This document shows positions 42,720 through 55,622 of a DNA stretch of 64,000 nucleotides, piece by piece (position 1 is the first letter of the stretch; every line of letters starts with the position of its first letter). The DNA is from Inia geoffrensis. Lineage: Eukaryota > Chordata > Mammalia > Artiodactyla > Iniidae. Under the pieces are notes generated by a model. It had not been told where the DNA came from and ran no database searches. It saw only the letters and a program-made list of their open reading frames with translations. Where the stretch lies: positions 50,563,090 through 50,627,089 of the forward strand of contig CM070908.1 of assembly GCA_036417435.1 (NCBI GenBank), in the 5' to 3' direction. The translations under genes and the position numbers were made by a program.

Positions 42720-45700
42720 TATATATTGATAATTACCTTAAATGTGAATGGATTAAAGGCTCCAACCAAAAGACACAGGCTTGCTGAATGGATACAAAAA
42801 CAACACCCATATATATGCTGTCTATAATAGACCCACTTCAGACCTAGGGACACATACAGACAGAAAGTGAGGGGATGGAAAAAGATACTCCATGCAAATG
42901 GAACTCAAAAGAAACCTGGAGTAGTAATACTCATATCAGATAAAATGGACTTTAAAATAAAGAATGTTACAGAGAGAAGGAAGGACACTACATAATGATC
43001 AAGGGATCAATCCAAGAAGAAGATATAACAATTATAAATATATGTGCACCCAACATAGGAGCACCTCAATACATAAGGCAACTGCTAACAGCCATAAAAG
43101 AGGAAATCGACAGTAACACAATAATGGTGGGGGTCTTTAACACCTCACTTACAGCAATGGACACATCATCCAGACAGAGAATTAATAAGGAAACACAAGC
43201 TTTAAATGACACAATAGACCAGATAGATTTAAGTGATATTTAAAGGACATTCCATCCAAAAACAGCAGATTACACTTTCTTCTCAAGTGCACACAGAACA
43301 TTCTCTAGGATGGATCACATCTGGGGTCACAAATCAAGCCTCATTAAATTTAAGAAAATTGAAATCATAGCAAGCATCTTTTCCGACCACAGCACTATGA
43401 GGTTAGAAATCAATTATAGGGAAAAAAACTTAAAAAACACAAAAGCATGAAGGATAAACAATACGTTACCAAATAACCAAGAGATCACTGAAGAAATCAA
43501 AGAGGAAGTCAAAAAATACTTAGAAACAAATGACAACGAAAACACACCAATCCAAAACCTATGGGATGCAGCAAAAGCAGTACTAAGAGGGAAGTTTATA
43601 GCAATACAATCGTACCTCAAGAAATAAGAAAAATCGCAAATAAACAATCTAAACTTACACCTAAAGGACCTAGAGGAAGAAGAACAAACAAATCCCAAAG
43701 TTAGTTGAAGGAAAGAAATCATAAAGATCAGAGCAGAAAAAAATGCAATAGAAGCAAAGATCAATAAAACTAAAAGCTGCTTCCTTGAGAAGATAAACAA
43801 AATTGATAAACCATTAGCCAGACTCATCAAGAAAAAGAGGGAGAGTACTCAAACCAATAAAATGAGAAATGAAAAAGGAGAAGTTACAATGGACACTGCA
43901 GAAAAACAAAACATCATAAGAGACTACCACAGGCAACTCTATGCCAATAAAATGGACAACCTGGAAGAAATGGACAAATTCTTAGAAAGGTATAAACTTC
44001 CAAGACTGAATCGGGAAGAAATAGAAAATGTGAACAGACAAATCACAAGTAATGAAATTAAAACTGTGATTAAAAATCTTCCAACAAACAAAAGTCCAGG
44101 ACCAGATGGCTTCACAGGTTAATTGTATAAACCATTTAGAGAGGAGATAACACCCATCCTTCTCAAACTCTTCCAAAAAATTTCAGAGGAGGGAACACTC
44201 CCAAACTGATTCTATGAGGCCACCATCACCCTGATACCAAAACCAGACAAAGACACTACAAAAAAAGAAAATTACAGACCAATATCACTGATGAACATAG
44301 ATGCAAAAATCCTCAACAAAATACTAGCAAACAGAATCCAACAACACATTAAAAGGATCATACATCATGATCAAGTGGGATTTATCCCAGGGATGCAAGG
44401 ATTCTTCAATATATGCAAATCAATCAATTTGATACACTATATTAATAAACTGAAGAATAAAACCCATATGAACATCTCAATATATGCAGAAAAAGCTTTA
44501 GACAAAATTCAACACCAAGTTATGATAAAAACTCTCCAGGAGTGGGCATGGAGGGAACCTACCTCAACATAATGAAGGCCACATATGACAAACCCACAGC
44601 GAACACCATTCTCAAAGGTGAAAAACTGAAAGTATTTCCTCTAAGATCAGGAACAAGACAAGGATGTCCAATCTCACCACTATTATTCAACATAGTTTTG
44701 GATGTCTCAGCCATGGCAATCAGAGAAGAAAAAGAAATAAAAGGAATACAAATTGGAAAAGAAGAAGAAAAACGGTCACTGTCTTCAGATGACATGATAC
44801 TATACATAGAGAATCCTAAAGATGCCACCAGAAAACTACTAAAGCTAATCAGTGAATTTGGTAAGGTTGCAGGACACAAAATTAAAGCACAGGAATCTCT
44901 TGCTTATACTCTAACAATGAAAGATCAGAAAGAGAAATTAAGGAAACAATCCCATTCACCACTGCAACAAAAAGAATAAAATACCTAGGAATAAACTACC
45001 TAAGGAGGTAAAAGACCTGTACTCAGAAAACTATAAGACACTGATGAAAGAAATCAAAGATGACACAAACAGATGGAGAGATATACCATGTTCTTGGATT
45101 GGAAGAATCAATATTGTGAAAATGACTATACTACCCAAAGCAATCTACAGATTCAGTGCAATCGCTATCAAATTACCAATGGCATTTTTTTACAGAACTA
45201 GAACAAAAATCTTAAAATTTGTATGGAGACACAAAAGACCCCGAATAGCCAAAGCAGTCATGAAGGGAAAAAGTGGAGCTGGAGGAATCAGACTCCCTGA
45301 CTTCAGACTATATTACAAAGCTACAGTAATCAAGACAATATAGCACTGGCACAAAATCAGAAATATAGATCAATGGAACAGGACTGAAAGCCCAGAGATA
45401 AACCCACACACCTATGGTCAACTAATCTATGACAAAGGAGGCAAGGGTATACAATGGAGAAAAGACAGTCTCTTCAATAAGTGGTGCTGGGTAAATGGGA
45501 CAGCCACATGTAAAGAATGAAATTAGAACACTACCTAACACCATACACAAAAATAAACTCAAAACGGATTAAAGACCTAAGTGTAAGACCGGTCATGTAA
45601 AACTCTTAGAGGAAAACAGGGAGAACACTCTTTGATATAAATCACAACAAAATCTTTTTTGACCCACCTCCTAGAGTAATGGAAAAAAAAACAAAAATAA

Positions 45701-46492
45701 ACAAATGAGGCCTAATGAAACTTAAAAGCTTTTGCAGAGCAAAGGAAACTATAAATAAGATGAAAACACAACCCTCAGAATGGGAGAAAATATTTGCAAA
45801 CAATCAACAGACAAAGGATTAATCTCCAAAATATACAAACAGCTCATGCTGCTCAATATTTAAAAAAAAACAACCCAATCAAAAAATAGGCAGAAAACCT
45901 AAATAGACATTTCTCCAAAGAAGACATACAGATGGTCAAGAGGAACATGAAAAGCTACTCAACATCACTAATTATTAGAGAAATGCAAATCAAAACTACA
46001 ATGAGGTATCACCTCACACCAGTTAGAATGGGCATCATCAGAAAATCTACAAACAACAAATGCTGGAGAGCGTGTGGAGGAAAGGGAACCCTCTTGCACT
46101 GTTGGTGGGAATGTAAACTGATACAGCCACTATGGAGAACAGTATGGAGGTTCCTTAAAAAACTAAAAATAGAATTACCATATGACCCAGCAATCCCACT
46201 ACTGGACATATACCCAGAGAAAACCATAATTCAAAAAGACACATGCACGCCATTGTTCATAGCAGCACTATTTACAACAGCCAGGTCGTGGAAGCAACCT
46301 AAATGCCCACTGACAGACGAATGGAAAAAGATGTGGTACATATATACAATGGAATATCACTCAGCCATAAAAAGGAGTGAAATTGGATCATTTGCAGAGA
46401 CGTGGATGGACCTAGAGACTGTCATACAAACTGAAGTAAGTCAGAAGGAGAAAAATAAATATTGTATATTAACGCATACATGTGGAATTTAG
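42720..46492 (+). pseudogene. L1 ORF2 (endonuclease/reverse transcriptase), broken
   Basis: ORF2p nicks target DNA and copies L1 RNA. The endonuclease catalytic Glu codon (CCLQETH context) is replaced by TAA TAG at 42825-42830. The GDFN Asp is Val (gtc, 43133-43135). Surviving open pieces are 42995-43243 (endonuclease), 43862-44122, 44291-44572, 44542-44979 (RT), 45044-45343 and 45932-46492 (C-terminus). RT motif A first Asp is Tyr (tat 44483-44485). The active-site box reads SSDDM instead of FADDM (44782-44796), with the two Asp kept. The C-terminal Cys/His motif CX3CX7HX4C is intact ([18 protein letters not shown]). Dead. Confidence 0.92.
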
Positions 46493-46704
46493 AAAAATGG
46501 TACAGATGAACCGGTTCGCATGGCAGAAATAGAGACACAGGTGCAGAGAACAAACGTACAGACACTAAGCGGGGAAAGTGTCAGGGGGTGCGGAGGGGGT
46601 GGTGGGATGAACTGGGAGATTGGGATTGACATGTATACACTAATATGTATAAAATAGATTAATAAGAACCTGCTGTATTAAAAAATTAAATTAAATTAAA
46701 AAAA

Positions 46705-47530
46705 GAAACTTCTATGTAGAGAAACTGTAGTACCATTTGGATTTTAAATGGAGGATAAAAGTCCTATACAAATGTGAGGGATGGGGGCAATAATTTAATA
46801 AATAGCATTTTAATTTTTAAAAATAATAAAAATTAAAAAAAATTTAAAATCCCAGCCCCTTGCTTCAAGGTGAGACAGCTTTGAGGCACTACTTACACTC
46901 CAGAGCCCCCTGGACCAACACCAAGCAAGGCTGTTTCCTGAGACCACTGCCTGTTCTACTCATTCCTCTTCCCATCCCCTTCCTCTTGCTCCCCAACAGG
47001 TTATTTCAGAAGAGCACTCCCTCATAAGTCACGTGTACCCAAATCTCTGTCTCAGGGATCCCAACCTAAGGCAGATGACCTATTTTAAGAATGTCCTTTC
47101 CCAAAAGGAGGAGCAAACATGCCTATACCAACCCCACAAGCCCTCATGCTCTCCAACGGTGCAGAGTCCCACTGGAGATGGCTGTCTGGCTGCCACTTCC
47201 AGCTGTTTATCAATTAGAAGCTTCAGTGAGGCCCCTGAATCTGGTAGCACTAACAGAAACCTTGGAGGCAGAAACTGATTAATTTCTCACTCCATCAAAG
47301 TTTAAGTCATCAGGGATCTCAGAACACAGCTAAGGGATTTTGAGATTAGGTTCGATTCTGTGAGCAAACGTGGAAGGAAAATACTTCTTTGTCTAATGTA
47401 TGAGAGGAGGCATCCCTTTTGGTGCCCAAATTCTGCCTGTGCAGAACTAAACTACCAAAGGATATGGAAAACTCCAGATGACTCCAGGAATTGTGACTTT
47501 GGAGAAAATTCCTGCAAGTCTTCAGACCTG
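46705..47530. other. No gene seen; old LTR-like piece
   Basis: 46840-47080 includes 'aatctctgtctcagggatcccaacctaaggcag', an LTR-end-like motif. A-rich low complexity at 46795-46850. Confidence 0.35.
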
Positions 47531-47552
47531 TGTTTTAAAAGAAGCCCATACA

Positions 47553-47779
47553 CTTCCCTGGTGGCGCAGTGGTTGAGAGTCCGCCTGCCGATGCAGGGGA
47601 CACGGGTTCGTGCCCCGGTCCGGGAAGATCCCACATGCCGTAGAGCGGCTGGGCCCGTGAGCCATGGCCGCTGAGCCTGCGCGTCCGGAGCCTGTGCTCC
47701 ACAACGGGAGAGGCCACAACAGTGAGAGGCCCGCGTACCGCAAAAAAATAAATAAATAAATAAAATGAAAAAAAAAAAT
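47553..47779 (+). mobile_element. CHR-2 SINE
   Basis: Forward, CpG-rich copy. TSD aaaagaagcccataca at 47537-47552 and 47780-47795. The tail is (AAAT)n plus A-run. Confidence 0.95.
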
Positions 47780-47796
47780 AAAAGAAGCCCATACAT

Positions 47797-48430
47797 GTCC
47801 CATCAAGAGTAGGAAATTGTAGGAAAAGTAAAACTTTGGCAAGTGGTTATGTGACAAATAGCCCATTTCTTCAGGTGAAGATAACAAGGGTCATTTTATA
47901 TAAATTAAACATAAATGTGGATAGTGTAAATATTGATGTTTAAAATGTCAGAAACTGACCAACAGGAAACAGAAAAATAGGGAAGTCGGGTCATCGAGAA
48001 AAGGATATGAATGAATGGAACCAAACAAGAGATCCCAAAACAATACCTTTATTTTAGTGAATCAGAATACAAACTAGAGAAAGCAGTTTGTGGAAGTTAC
48101 CATGACTGGAGCTCCAGAAAGGTAAATTAGGGGCGGGAGGCACACAAGTACAGGAACCTGAGAGAATAGAGCCTGTCTTAGGGCCTGGGAGGCTGTCCAG
48201 AAGAGCCACTTTGGGCCCAAAGATACGAATGGAAAATGGCCCACCACATCCTTAATCCTCACGTCCTGGAAATCAGAGAAACACCACAAGTGAAGGGGAG
48301 AAGTTCATAGACATGGTTCTTTTCAGGGGCCTCAGTTTGACAAAGCTGGATTCTGTGATGGTTTTCTGGGTACCTGTCATTTGTGAAGCCAAAAGCATTG
48401 GTACCCTGAGATTTCTCAGCCTGTACCTAA
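47797..48430. other. No gene seen
   Basis: Nothing assignable. Confidence 0.4.
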
Positions 48431-48434
48431 ACCC

Positions 48435-48593
48435 TTTAATATTGTGGTTAAAAACATAAACTCTAAATTAGACTTTGTGCCTGGGTCCAATCCAAGCCCT
48501 GCTACTAATGCGTTGTTTGAAGTAAAGTGATTTAACCTTCCCTAACTCAGTTTCCTCACCTATAAATGAGAATATTAATAGTACCCACCTCAT
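48435..48593 (+). mobile_element. MIR SINE, cut by L1
   Basis: 'ctgggtccaatccaagccctgctac ... ctaactcagtttcctcacctataaatgagaatattaatagtacccacctcatt' is forward MIR; it ends exactly at the L1 start. Confidence 0.8.
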
Positions 48594-48935
48594 TGGCAGC
48601 AGCATGGATGGACCTAAAGATGATCATACTAAGTGAAGTAAGTCAGACAAAGACAAATACCAGATGATATCATTTATATGTGGGATCTAAGATATGACAC
48701 AAATGACCCTATCTATGGAACAGAAACAGACTCACAGATATGGAGAACAGACTGGTGGCTACCAAGGAGGTGGGTGGGGTTGGGGAGGGATGGACTGGGA
48801 GGTCGGGATTAGCAGATGCAAACTATGATATATGGATAAATGACAAGACCCTACTGTACAGCACAGGGAACTATATTCAATATCCTGTGATAAGCCATAA
48901 TAGAAAAGAATATATATATGTATAAATATATTCTG
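48594..48935 (+). mobile_element. L1 LINE 3' UTR fragment
   Basis: 'gcagcatggatggacctaaagatgatcatactaagtg' to 'tataatagaaaagaatatatat'. Same subfamily as 275-790 and 25868-26352. The terminal block (cacttcgctgtac...) is missing. Confidence 0.85.
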
Positions 48936-51076
48936 GAGTCTAGACTCTAGACCCTCTAAATTATAGCATCAGATTAAGTCAGAAAGCTCTATGCCTGGTC
49001 CACAAGCTCTGTACTCCTTAGAGAACTTATTTTCCTGAACTGTGTTTGGCATTACATCATTACCTGTATTGAAAAGCACAACGGAAAACAGTGCTATGAA
49101 ATTCAGTTTGTGCTGACTAATGAGATAATGTTGAGAACATAGTTCTCTATGTCATAAAGTATCTCTTTAATGAACACTTGCAGAAAAAATTCACTCTATC
49201 CCCCAAACTGTGAATAGCAGTGCATTTCCTCACCAATTGTAACTTATGTTATCTGCTTAAATGTTTCACTTTGTTTTGGCTACTAGGAAGATCACTATTA
49301 ATTTGTAGCCAAAGTTCTAGCAAACTATATAGGATATAATATGCATTTGGGGTGTAAGTATTAAGCTTACTCTTAGGAGGCAAAGTAGAAAGTGAAAGTT
49401 TCTATTAGGGTGGAAATTCCTCCAGAAGGCAGATGCTATGTTTGTTTCATTCATGCCTGTATATAAAGTGTCTGTATATTAAATGAGTGAGTGCTGCAGT
49501 GCACAACACAGCACCTTGAAAATAATGTATAATATAGAATGCAGCAATAAAGAAATGAAAGGGGCAGGATGGAAAAAAAAAGACTACAGTGTTTGTAAAA
49601 ATCAATCAATTAATTGGTTATGAGAAATTCAATGTGACTTTTCCCTAACATTTAATTTTTCACATATATTATTGTTTTGTTCAAAGAGATTGGGACTTCC
49701 ATCAACAGAATAAGACAGAACTTTGTGTATTGATATGGGAAAATACTAACAACCAAATGAATAGGAATATGTACTGTATAAACACATTTCTATTTTGGCA
49801 AAACAAAATCTGTAAAAATATTTGTAATTTTTTCCTAAATATACTGTCATAGATGCAGAGAGAAAACTACGAGTTCTGAGTACTGTTCTGCTTTCTACAC
49901 TGTATTATCATGGCCCTGTCTTGGGACATCTTCTCACAAGGGTGACAACTGTACCATGAAATTGATTTTCTCCTACATTGCCAGCAGCAGTTTATGTTGG
50001 TAAATTTATGGGTTGTCAGCTTAGTATTGCTTACCTGAAGCCATAATGATATTCATAATCTTTGACCAATTACTCTACACCTGGGCATTTATCTTAAGGA
50101 AATTACTCCTAAGAAGAATAAAGGTCCATGCCCAAAGATATTCATTAGTATCCTAATATGTATATTTAACAATCCAAACCAAGTGGGAGTAAAGTATTGA
50201 ATCATCTTCCTTTTTAACATTTCTGTCTCTCCACTAGATGATATTTGAAGCCAATCCTACAGCCCTTCCAATCATTTTAAAGTATTAAAACTAAGTAACA
50301 GTCTCATTTGGGGGTATTAAAATGTTCGATAAAATCGGAATTAAAACTTCAGTCTCATTTCATTTAAAACTCTTGATATAATCTGAGCTTGGAAACTTGC
50401 AATTTAGACGGAGGGGCAGTGGAGGTGGGTGGGGCTTTTTAAATTTTTTGTTTTAAATGCTTCCTTTCCCACTTCCCTGCTCAGGATGGGGATAGGAGAA
50501 AAGAGGAAAGGTAAGGCGGGTGGTGAAAAGTCTTGCTTGACTGATATAAATCTGGGATCAGAGCGCTCTGTGGGGGCCAGATACCTAAATACTAGTATCC
50601 CTTGCTCTTTAGTCCCTTTTGGGGGTGAATTCCCCACTTGCGGGGCTCCCACTACACTGTTCCAGTAAAGCACAGACTCTTGCTTCTGGGACCCCTTGGG
50701 CAGGATGCTTGCTTCTGGGTTACCACTTTGGCACAGGCTGACCACTTGGGCGGATGCTTTAAATTCCACACAAGCCCAGTTACCTTCCAAGGACCACCTT
50801 TGTTCTAAAAAGGCTGAAAGTACTCCTTGCTCCTGCCCCTGCCCTCTCAATGCCCTGACCTCAAGGGCAGCTGTAACTAGCCTCTGTCAACGTGTGAACC
50901 AGACCCCAGCAGCTGTGTACTCCAACACAGGACACGCCTCCAGGAGTTCTACTGAGAACCCCCTCACTTGGCCTAATGTGGGGGTGTGAATGGGGAGAAA
51001 CACCACACCCCTTCAGCTCTCCCCAGAGAGCATCTCCCTAGCAAGATCCACTAATTCCTCCGGCCTCCACATGTAT
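48936..51076. other. Largely single-copy, no gene seen
   Basis: Contains an L2-like 3' piece (about 49415-49500, 'ccagaaggcagatgctatgtttgtttcattcatgcctgtat'). It also contains an old L1-type piece (about 50060-50190, 'acacctgggcatttatcttaaggaaattactcc'). Open readings at 50404-50850 and 50696-50989 overlap on opposite strands and show no domain. Confidence 0.4.
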
Positions 51077-51091
51077 AGAATAGAGGTGAGC

Positions 51092-51384
51092 CAGACTTAG
51101 AGAATGAACTTATGGTTACCTGAGCCGAAAGGTGGGATTGACATGTACACAATGCTATATTTAAAATGGATAACCAACAAAGACCTACTGTATAGCACAG
51201 GAAACTCTGCTCAATGTTCTGTAACAACCTAACTGGGAAAAAATTTTGAAAAAGAATAGATACATGTATATGTATAACTGAATCACTTTGTTGTACACCT
51301 GAAACTAACACATTGTTAATCAACTGTACTCCAAAATAAAATAAAAAGTTAAAAAAATTAAAACTTGAAAAAAAAAAACAACAA
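51092..51384 (+). mobile_element. L1 LINE 3' UTR, 5'-truncated
   Basis: Body ends 'aatcaactgtactccaaaataaaat' then A-rich tail. Perfect 15 bp TSD agaatagaggtgagc at 51077-51091 and 51385-51399. Confidence 0.94.
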
Positions 51385-51678
51385 AGAATAGAGGTGAGCA
51401 ATGGGCTATGTGGGCAGTTTTGGTTCTTTGGAGCTCCCTTTAGGAAGGACCACATGGGTGGTCCAGCTCCTCTCTTGGATGCTTGGTCACTTAACACACT
51501 TTCACCCCAGCTGCAGCTCTGAAACAAAAAGGCATTCTGTGCCACCACTTTATTCATTTCTTTACTACCTTTTAACCCCAATGAAAATTCCAGTCAACTT
51601 CAAACAACCCTCAAATTTTTCTCAGTGCTATAATGGAAAACCGAGCTCTTAGCAGAGAAAAACAGGCTTTGAAGTTTT

Positions 51679-51883
51679 TTTTTTTTTTTTTGCGGTACGC
51701 AGGCCTCTCACTGCTGTGGCCTCTCCCGTTGCGGAGCACAGGCTCCAGACGCGCAGGCCCAGCGGCCATGGCTCACGGGCCCAGCCGCTCCGCGGCATGT
51801 GGGATCTTCCCGGACCGGGGCACGAACCCGTGTCCCCTGCATCGGCAGGCGGACTCTCAACCACTGCGCCACCAGGGAAGCCC
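51679..51883 (-). mobile_element. CHR-2 SINE
   Basis: Reverse copy. Long TSD agaaaaacaggctttga(a/c)g at 51656-51674 and 51884-51902. Confidence 0.95.
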
Positions 51884-54142
51884 AGAAAAACAGGCTTTGA
51901 CGTTTTAAATGTGTGTAGTTGCTTATGCAAAATGCCTATTCTAGCTTAGGTTATGGTGGACTGGTTAATCAAATCAAAATCAAATCTACTACCTACAGAG
52001 TACAGTAAGATGGAAATAAGTCATTCGTAAGATTCTAATCTGTAAAACCACTCCACTACTTACAAAATACTACTTTAAGTATTATAATTCCATCAAGCCT
52101 CAATTTGAACAAATGTACAATCACTTAAACAACAGCTGTTAAATGAAAAAAGAATTCAAAATGTCTTTAGAAGAGTGACAGAAACATTATTAACGTGATT
52201 GCTCTGGTGCAGACTTTAAGGAGGACACCCTCTGGAAGACTGACTCAGCCCTAGGAAACTCACACCTTAATAGTCGCTCTTGGGAAAGAATCACAAGGAA
52301 GCCCCCTTGATGGGTGGATGTTCCTCAGTGGTTCTGGAGGATGAAGGGCGAGGAAAGTCCCCTGCGGGAAGTAATCTCAGGGCTTCACACAGGTTTATTG
52401 GAGGACAGGGAGCTAGATAAGGCCCTCTCTCATGAATACCCCATGGATCCCTTCCCAGCACAGAACCTTCACCTGGATGATGGGGTTGGAGAAAAGTGCC
52501 TGCACCAGCTTCATGTTCCAGTGCTAGAGATGTGCCAGGGGGACCTAAGTTATCAAAAGCATCCTCAAGATGAGTCCCACCAGGCGTCCTTTTTAAAGAT
52601 GTGGACAAATCACTCTCTCAAAAGAAGGCCCATTAAAGCTTACAAATATTGCTGTTGCAGAAAGAGGACCAGTGTCTGAAGCAGAAAGGGAAACTCTGTC
52701 TTGTACACGTGATGGAAGAGCTGGACCGGGATACAGATGGCGTGGTGGACACTCTATCATCCTGGGCCCCCTGAGCCCATGGACATGACATCTGGTAACA
52801 TCTGGTGAAGTAGCGCAACATTGAACCCTGAATACCTAAACCAACCCAGCTTGATGGGACATACCTCCTGTCTTGAGGATCTAATGACCCAGGAGATTCC
52901 CTGGTTCTCCTGGGCCTCTGCCAAATGCTCTGCTTGGATCATCGACATCTTGCGGATCCTTTTCTAAACTCTCAAATGTTGTATCTTCTGCATCGATTTT
53001 CATCTTCCACATGTATTTTCCGTAACCAAGAGCGATGAGCTGGCTTTTCAAAGGACAAATAAGTCCTTCCATATCTTCTTCTAGAGCTCAGGTGTGTTCT
53101 TTTTAGTTTGATTTGATCTGGATTTTGGGGTTTTGTTTTGTTTTGGCATCCAGATCTTCATGGCACAGCTCATGTTTTTAGCTATGTTTTAAAACCTTTC
53201 TCCTCAGTTTTTAAATCATTCTTCTCTCCCCACAGGATAATTTCCTAGGAGATTACTTAGTCTTGTCTTGACACAGCTCAGTCTTCAGGCTTTTGCTGAA
53301 GGTTTTGAATCTCACTTAATCTTTGCATTTTCAGATTCCAACCATGCATTTTTTTTGTTTGGAGAGTTGCAGTGTAATCCGTCAGGGATTGTTTTATCTT
53401 CTCCATCCAGTGAAATATATATTTGGTTACTTCCTACTTCAAGGGGTTACAAGGAAGCATTTAGCTTGATGGCATCAATCAGTTTCCTCAAAGGTCATGT
53501 TAACTTATCATCTAAGTGATGTCCAAGTTTCATTCCCTAATCATGTCCTTTTCCTGGTGTTATCTTTTCCAAGGACAGCAGCCAAATCTGCCATCTTTAG
53601 CAGACATTTAGTCAGAGTTTTGGTCTGACGTTCCTTCTCATGTAGAACGTTTTCCATCCAAGCTTCAGAACGGTGGTTCGCAAACTGTGGTCTGTGGATT
53701 CCAGGGGGTCCCCAAGACTCTTTTAGAGGATCTGTGATGTCAAAACTATGTTCATAATAATACTAAGACACTATTTCCTTTTTCACAGTTGACATCTGCA
53801 CGAACAGTGCAAAAACCAATGATGAGTAAAGCTGGTGACATTTTAGTATGAATCACGGCAGAAGCACCAAACTGTACTAATAGTCATTGTACTCTTCATC
53901 ACCTTACAATGTCAGCTTTAAAAAAAAATGTCTGCTTCATACTGAGTGTGAAGATTATCTGGAGGGAAAGCACGTGTGCAATTGACTGAGTTGCAAGCTG
54001 AACTAGCCACTTTTTCACAGAACACTATATTCATTTGAAAGAAAAACTGACAAACCACACAGAATTAGGGATTTAGCAGACACGTAATTGAAAATAAACA
54101 AAGCAAGCCTGTCACATCAAGGAAAACGACTGACGGTATTTT

Positions 54143-54369
54143 GTTGTTGTTGTTGTTTTTTGTTTTTTTGTTTTTTGCGGTACGTGGCCCTCTCACTGTT
54201 GTGGCCTCTCCCGTTGTGGAGCACAGGCTCCGGACGCGCAGGCTCAGTGGCCATGGCTCACGGGCCTAGGTGCTCCGCGGCATGTGGGATCTTCCTGGAC
54301 CAGGGCACGAACCCGTGTCCCCTGCATCAGCAGGCGGACTCTCAACCACTGTACCACCAGGGAAGCCCC
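54143..54369 (-). mobile_element. CHR-2 SINE inside hAT
   Basis: Reverse copy with a TTG/TTTTTTG-variant tail (gttgttgttgtt...). TSD of about 14 bp, (a/c)ctga(c/a)(g/a)gtatttt, at 54129-54142 and 54370-54383. Confidence 0.92.
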
Positions 54370-54648
54370 CTGAAAGTATTTTTTGCCCAAGATAAAATCC
54401 AAGTTACCAAGTGAACATCAGAATTTTGGGAAAAATTATATCAGTCATCATAAGCTTGACAGCTTCCCGATACTTAAAGCCTTTTCTGATTAAATCAGTG
54501 GTGTTAATAACAAATATAATATTTTTATATTTTATAATGAAATATGTCAACATTTGGAAGATATAAATAACTCAGTAAACCAATATTTTTCAAGAGGGCA
54601 ATGCATGATATTATATAATGCTAGGTAAAAGATCTGTTTAAAGTGCAA

Positions 54649-54882
54649 CAGCAGCATAGCACAGGGATATCACCTGGGTGCTTTGTGATGACCTGAAGAG
54701 GTGGGATAGGGAGGATGGGAGGGAGGCTTAAGAGGGAGGGGATATGGGGACATGTGTATGCATATGGCTGATTCACTTTGGTGTACAAGAGAAACTAACA
54801 CAGTATTGTGAAGCAATTATACTCCAATAAAGATTTATTTTTTAAAAATGTGGTGTATATTAAAAAAATAAAATAAAAAATA
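54649..54882 (+). mobile_element. L1 LINE 3' UTR fragment inside hAT
   Basis: 'gcatagcacagggatatcac ... aagcaattatactccaataaagat' then A-rich tail. Short flanks aagtgcaa / aaatgcaa (54641-54648, 54883-54890) match the interrupted hAT sequence. Confidence 0.88.
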
Positions 54883-55296
54883 AAATGCAAGTTAGACCAA
54901 TGAATTTTAATGTAGCAGAGTGTGGAAATTTCATTGCTATGCTGTCAGATTCCACATCACAACTATCCTTTAATAAACAATTGTCAAGTTTTCATATAGT
55001 AACAAAGAAGAATACCCACAATTATCTAAAAAAGCTGTTAACATATCCTTCCCTTTTCCAACTACATATTTGTGTAAGACAGAGTTTTCTTCATATATCT
55101 GAATTATAGCAATACACTGCAAAGTATTGAATGCAAAAGCAGATATAAGATTCCAGCTATCTTCTATTAAGTCAGACTTTTAAAAACATTTACAAATCTG
55201 TAAAATAATGCCAGTCTTCTCACTAATTTTTTGTTGTTTTGGGTGAAAAAAACGGTGATTTTTCATTAAAATGTGTTATTTTAAAACCTTTAGGGG

Positions 55297-55622
55297 GGCT
55301 TCCCTGGTGGCACAGTGGTTAAGAATCCGCCTGCCAAGGCAGGGGACATGGGTTCGAGCCCTGGCCCAGGAAGATCCCACATGCCATGGAGCAACCAAGC
55401 CTGTGCACCACAACTACTGAGCCCGCGTGCCACAACTACTGAAACCCGTGCACCTAGAGCCTGTGCTCTTCAAAGAGAAGCCACCACAATGAGAAACCTG
55501 CGCACCGCAACAAAGAGTAGCCCCCACTCGCCGCGACTACAGAAAGCTCCCCTGCAGCAACAAAGACCTAACACAGCCAAAAACATAAAGTAAATAAATA
55601 AATTTTAAAAACATAAAATAAA
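55297..55622 (+). mobile_element. CHR-1 SINE inside hAT
   Basis: Forward copy: ggcttccctggtggcacagtgg, 'cacaactactgagcccgcgtg' units, AAAT tail. Approximate TSD taaaac(ct/g)ttagggg at 55282-55296 and 55623-55636. Confidence 0.92.

Larger units (their letters stand above)
40671..46704 (+). mobile_element. Near full-length L1 LINE (dead)
   Basis: 5' UTR 40671-41501, ORF1 41502-42650, a short inter-ORF gap, ORF2 about 42720-46492, then 3' UTR and A-rich tail (aaattaaattaaaaaaag). Numerous stops and frameshifts, plus a CHR-2 in ORF1. Possible but weak AT-rich TSD (ttaagttaaaaaaaa / attaaattaaaaaaa). Confidence 0.92.

Noticed and set aside
50404..50989. Opposed 148- and 97-codon readings
   Set aside because: They overlap on opposite strands in single-copy-looking DNA with no domain or splice support.
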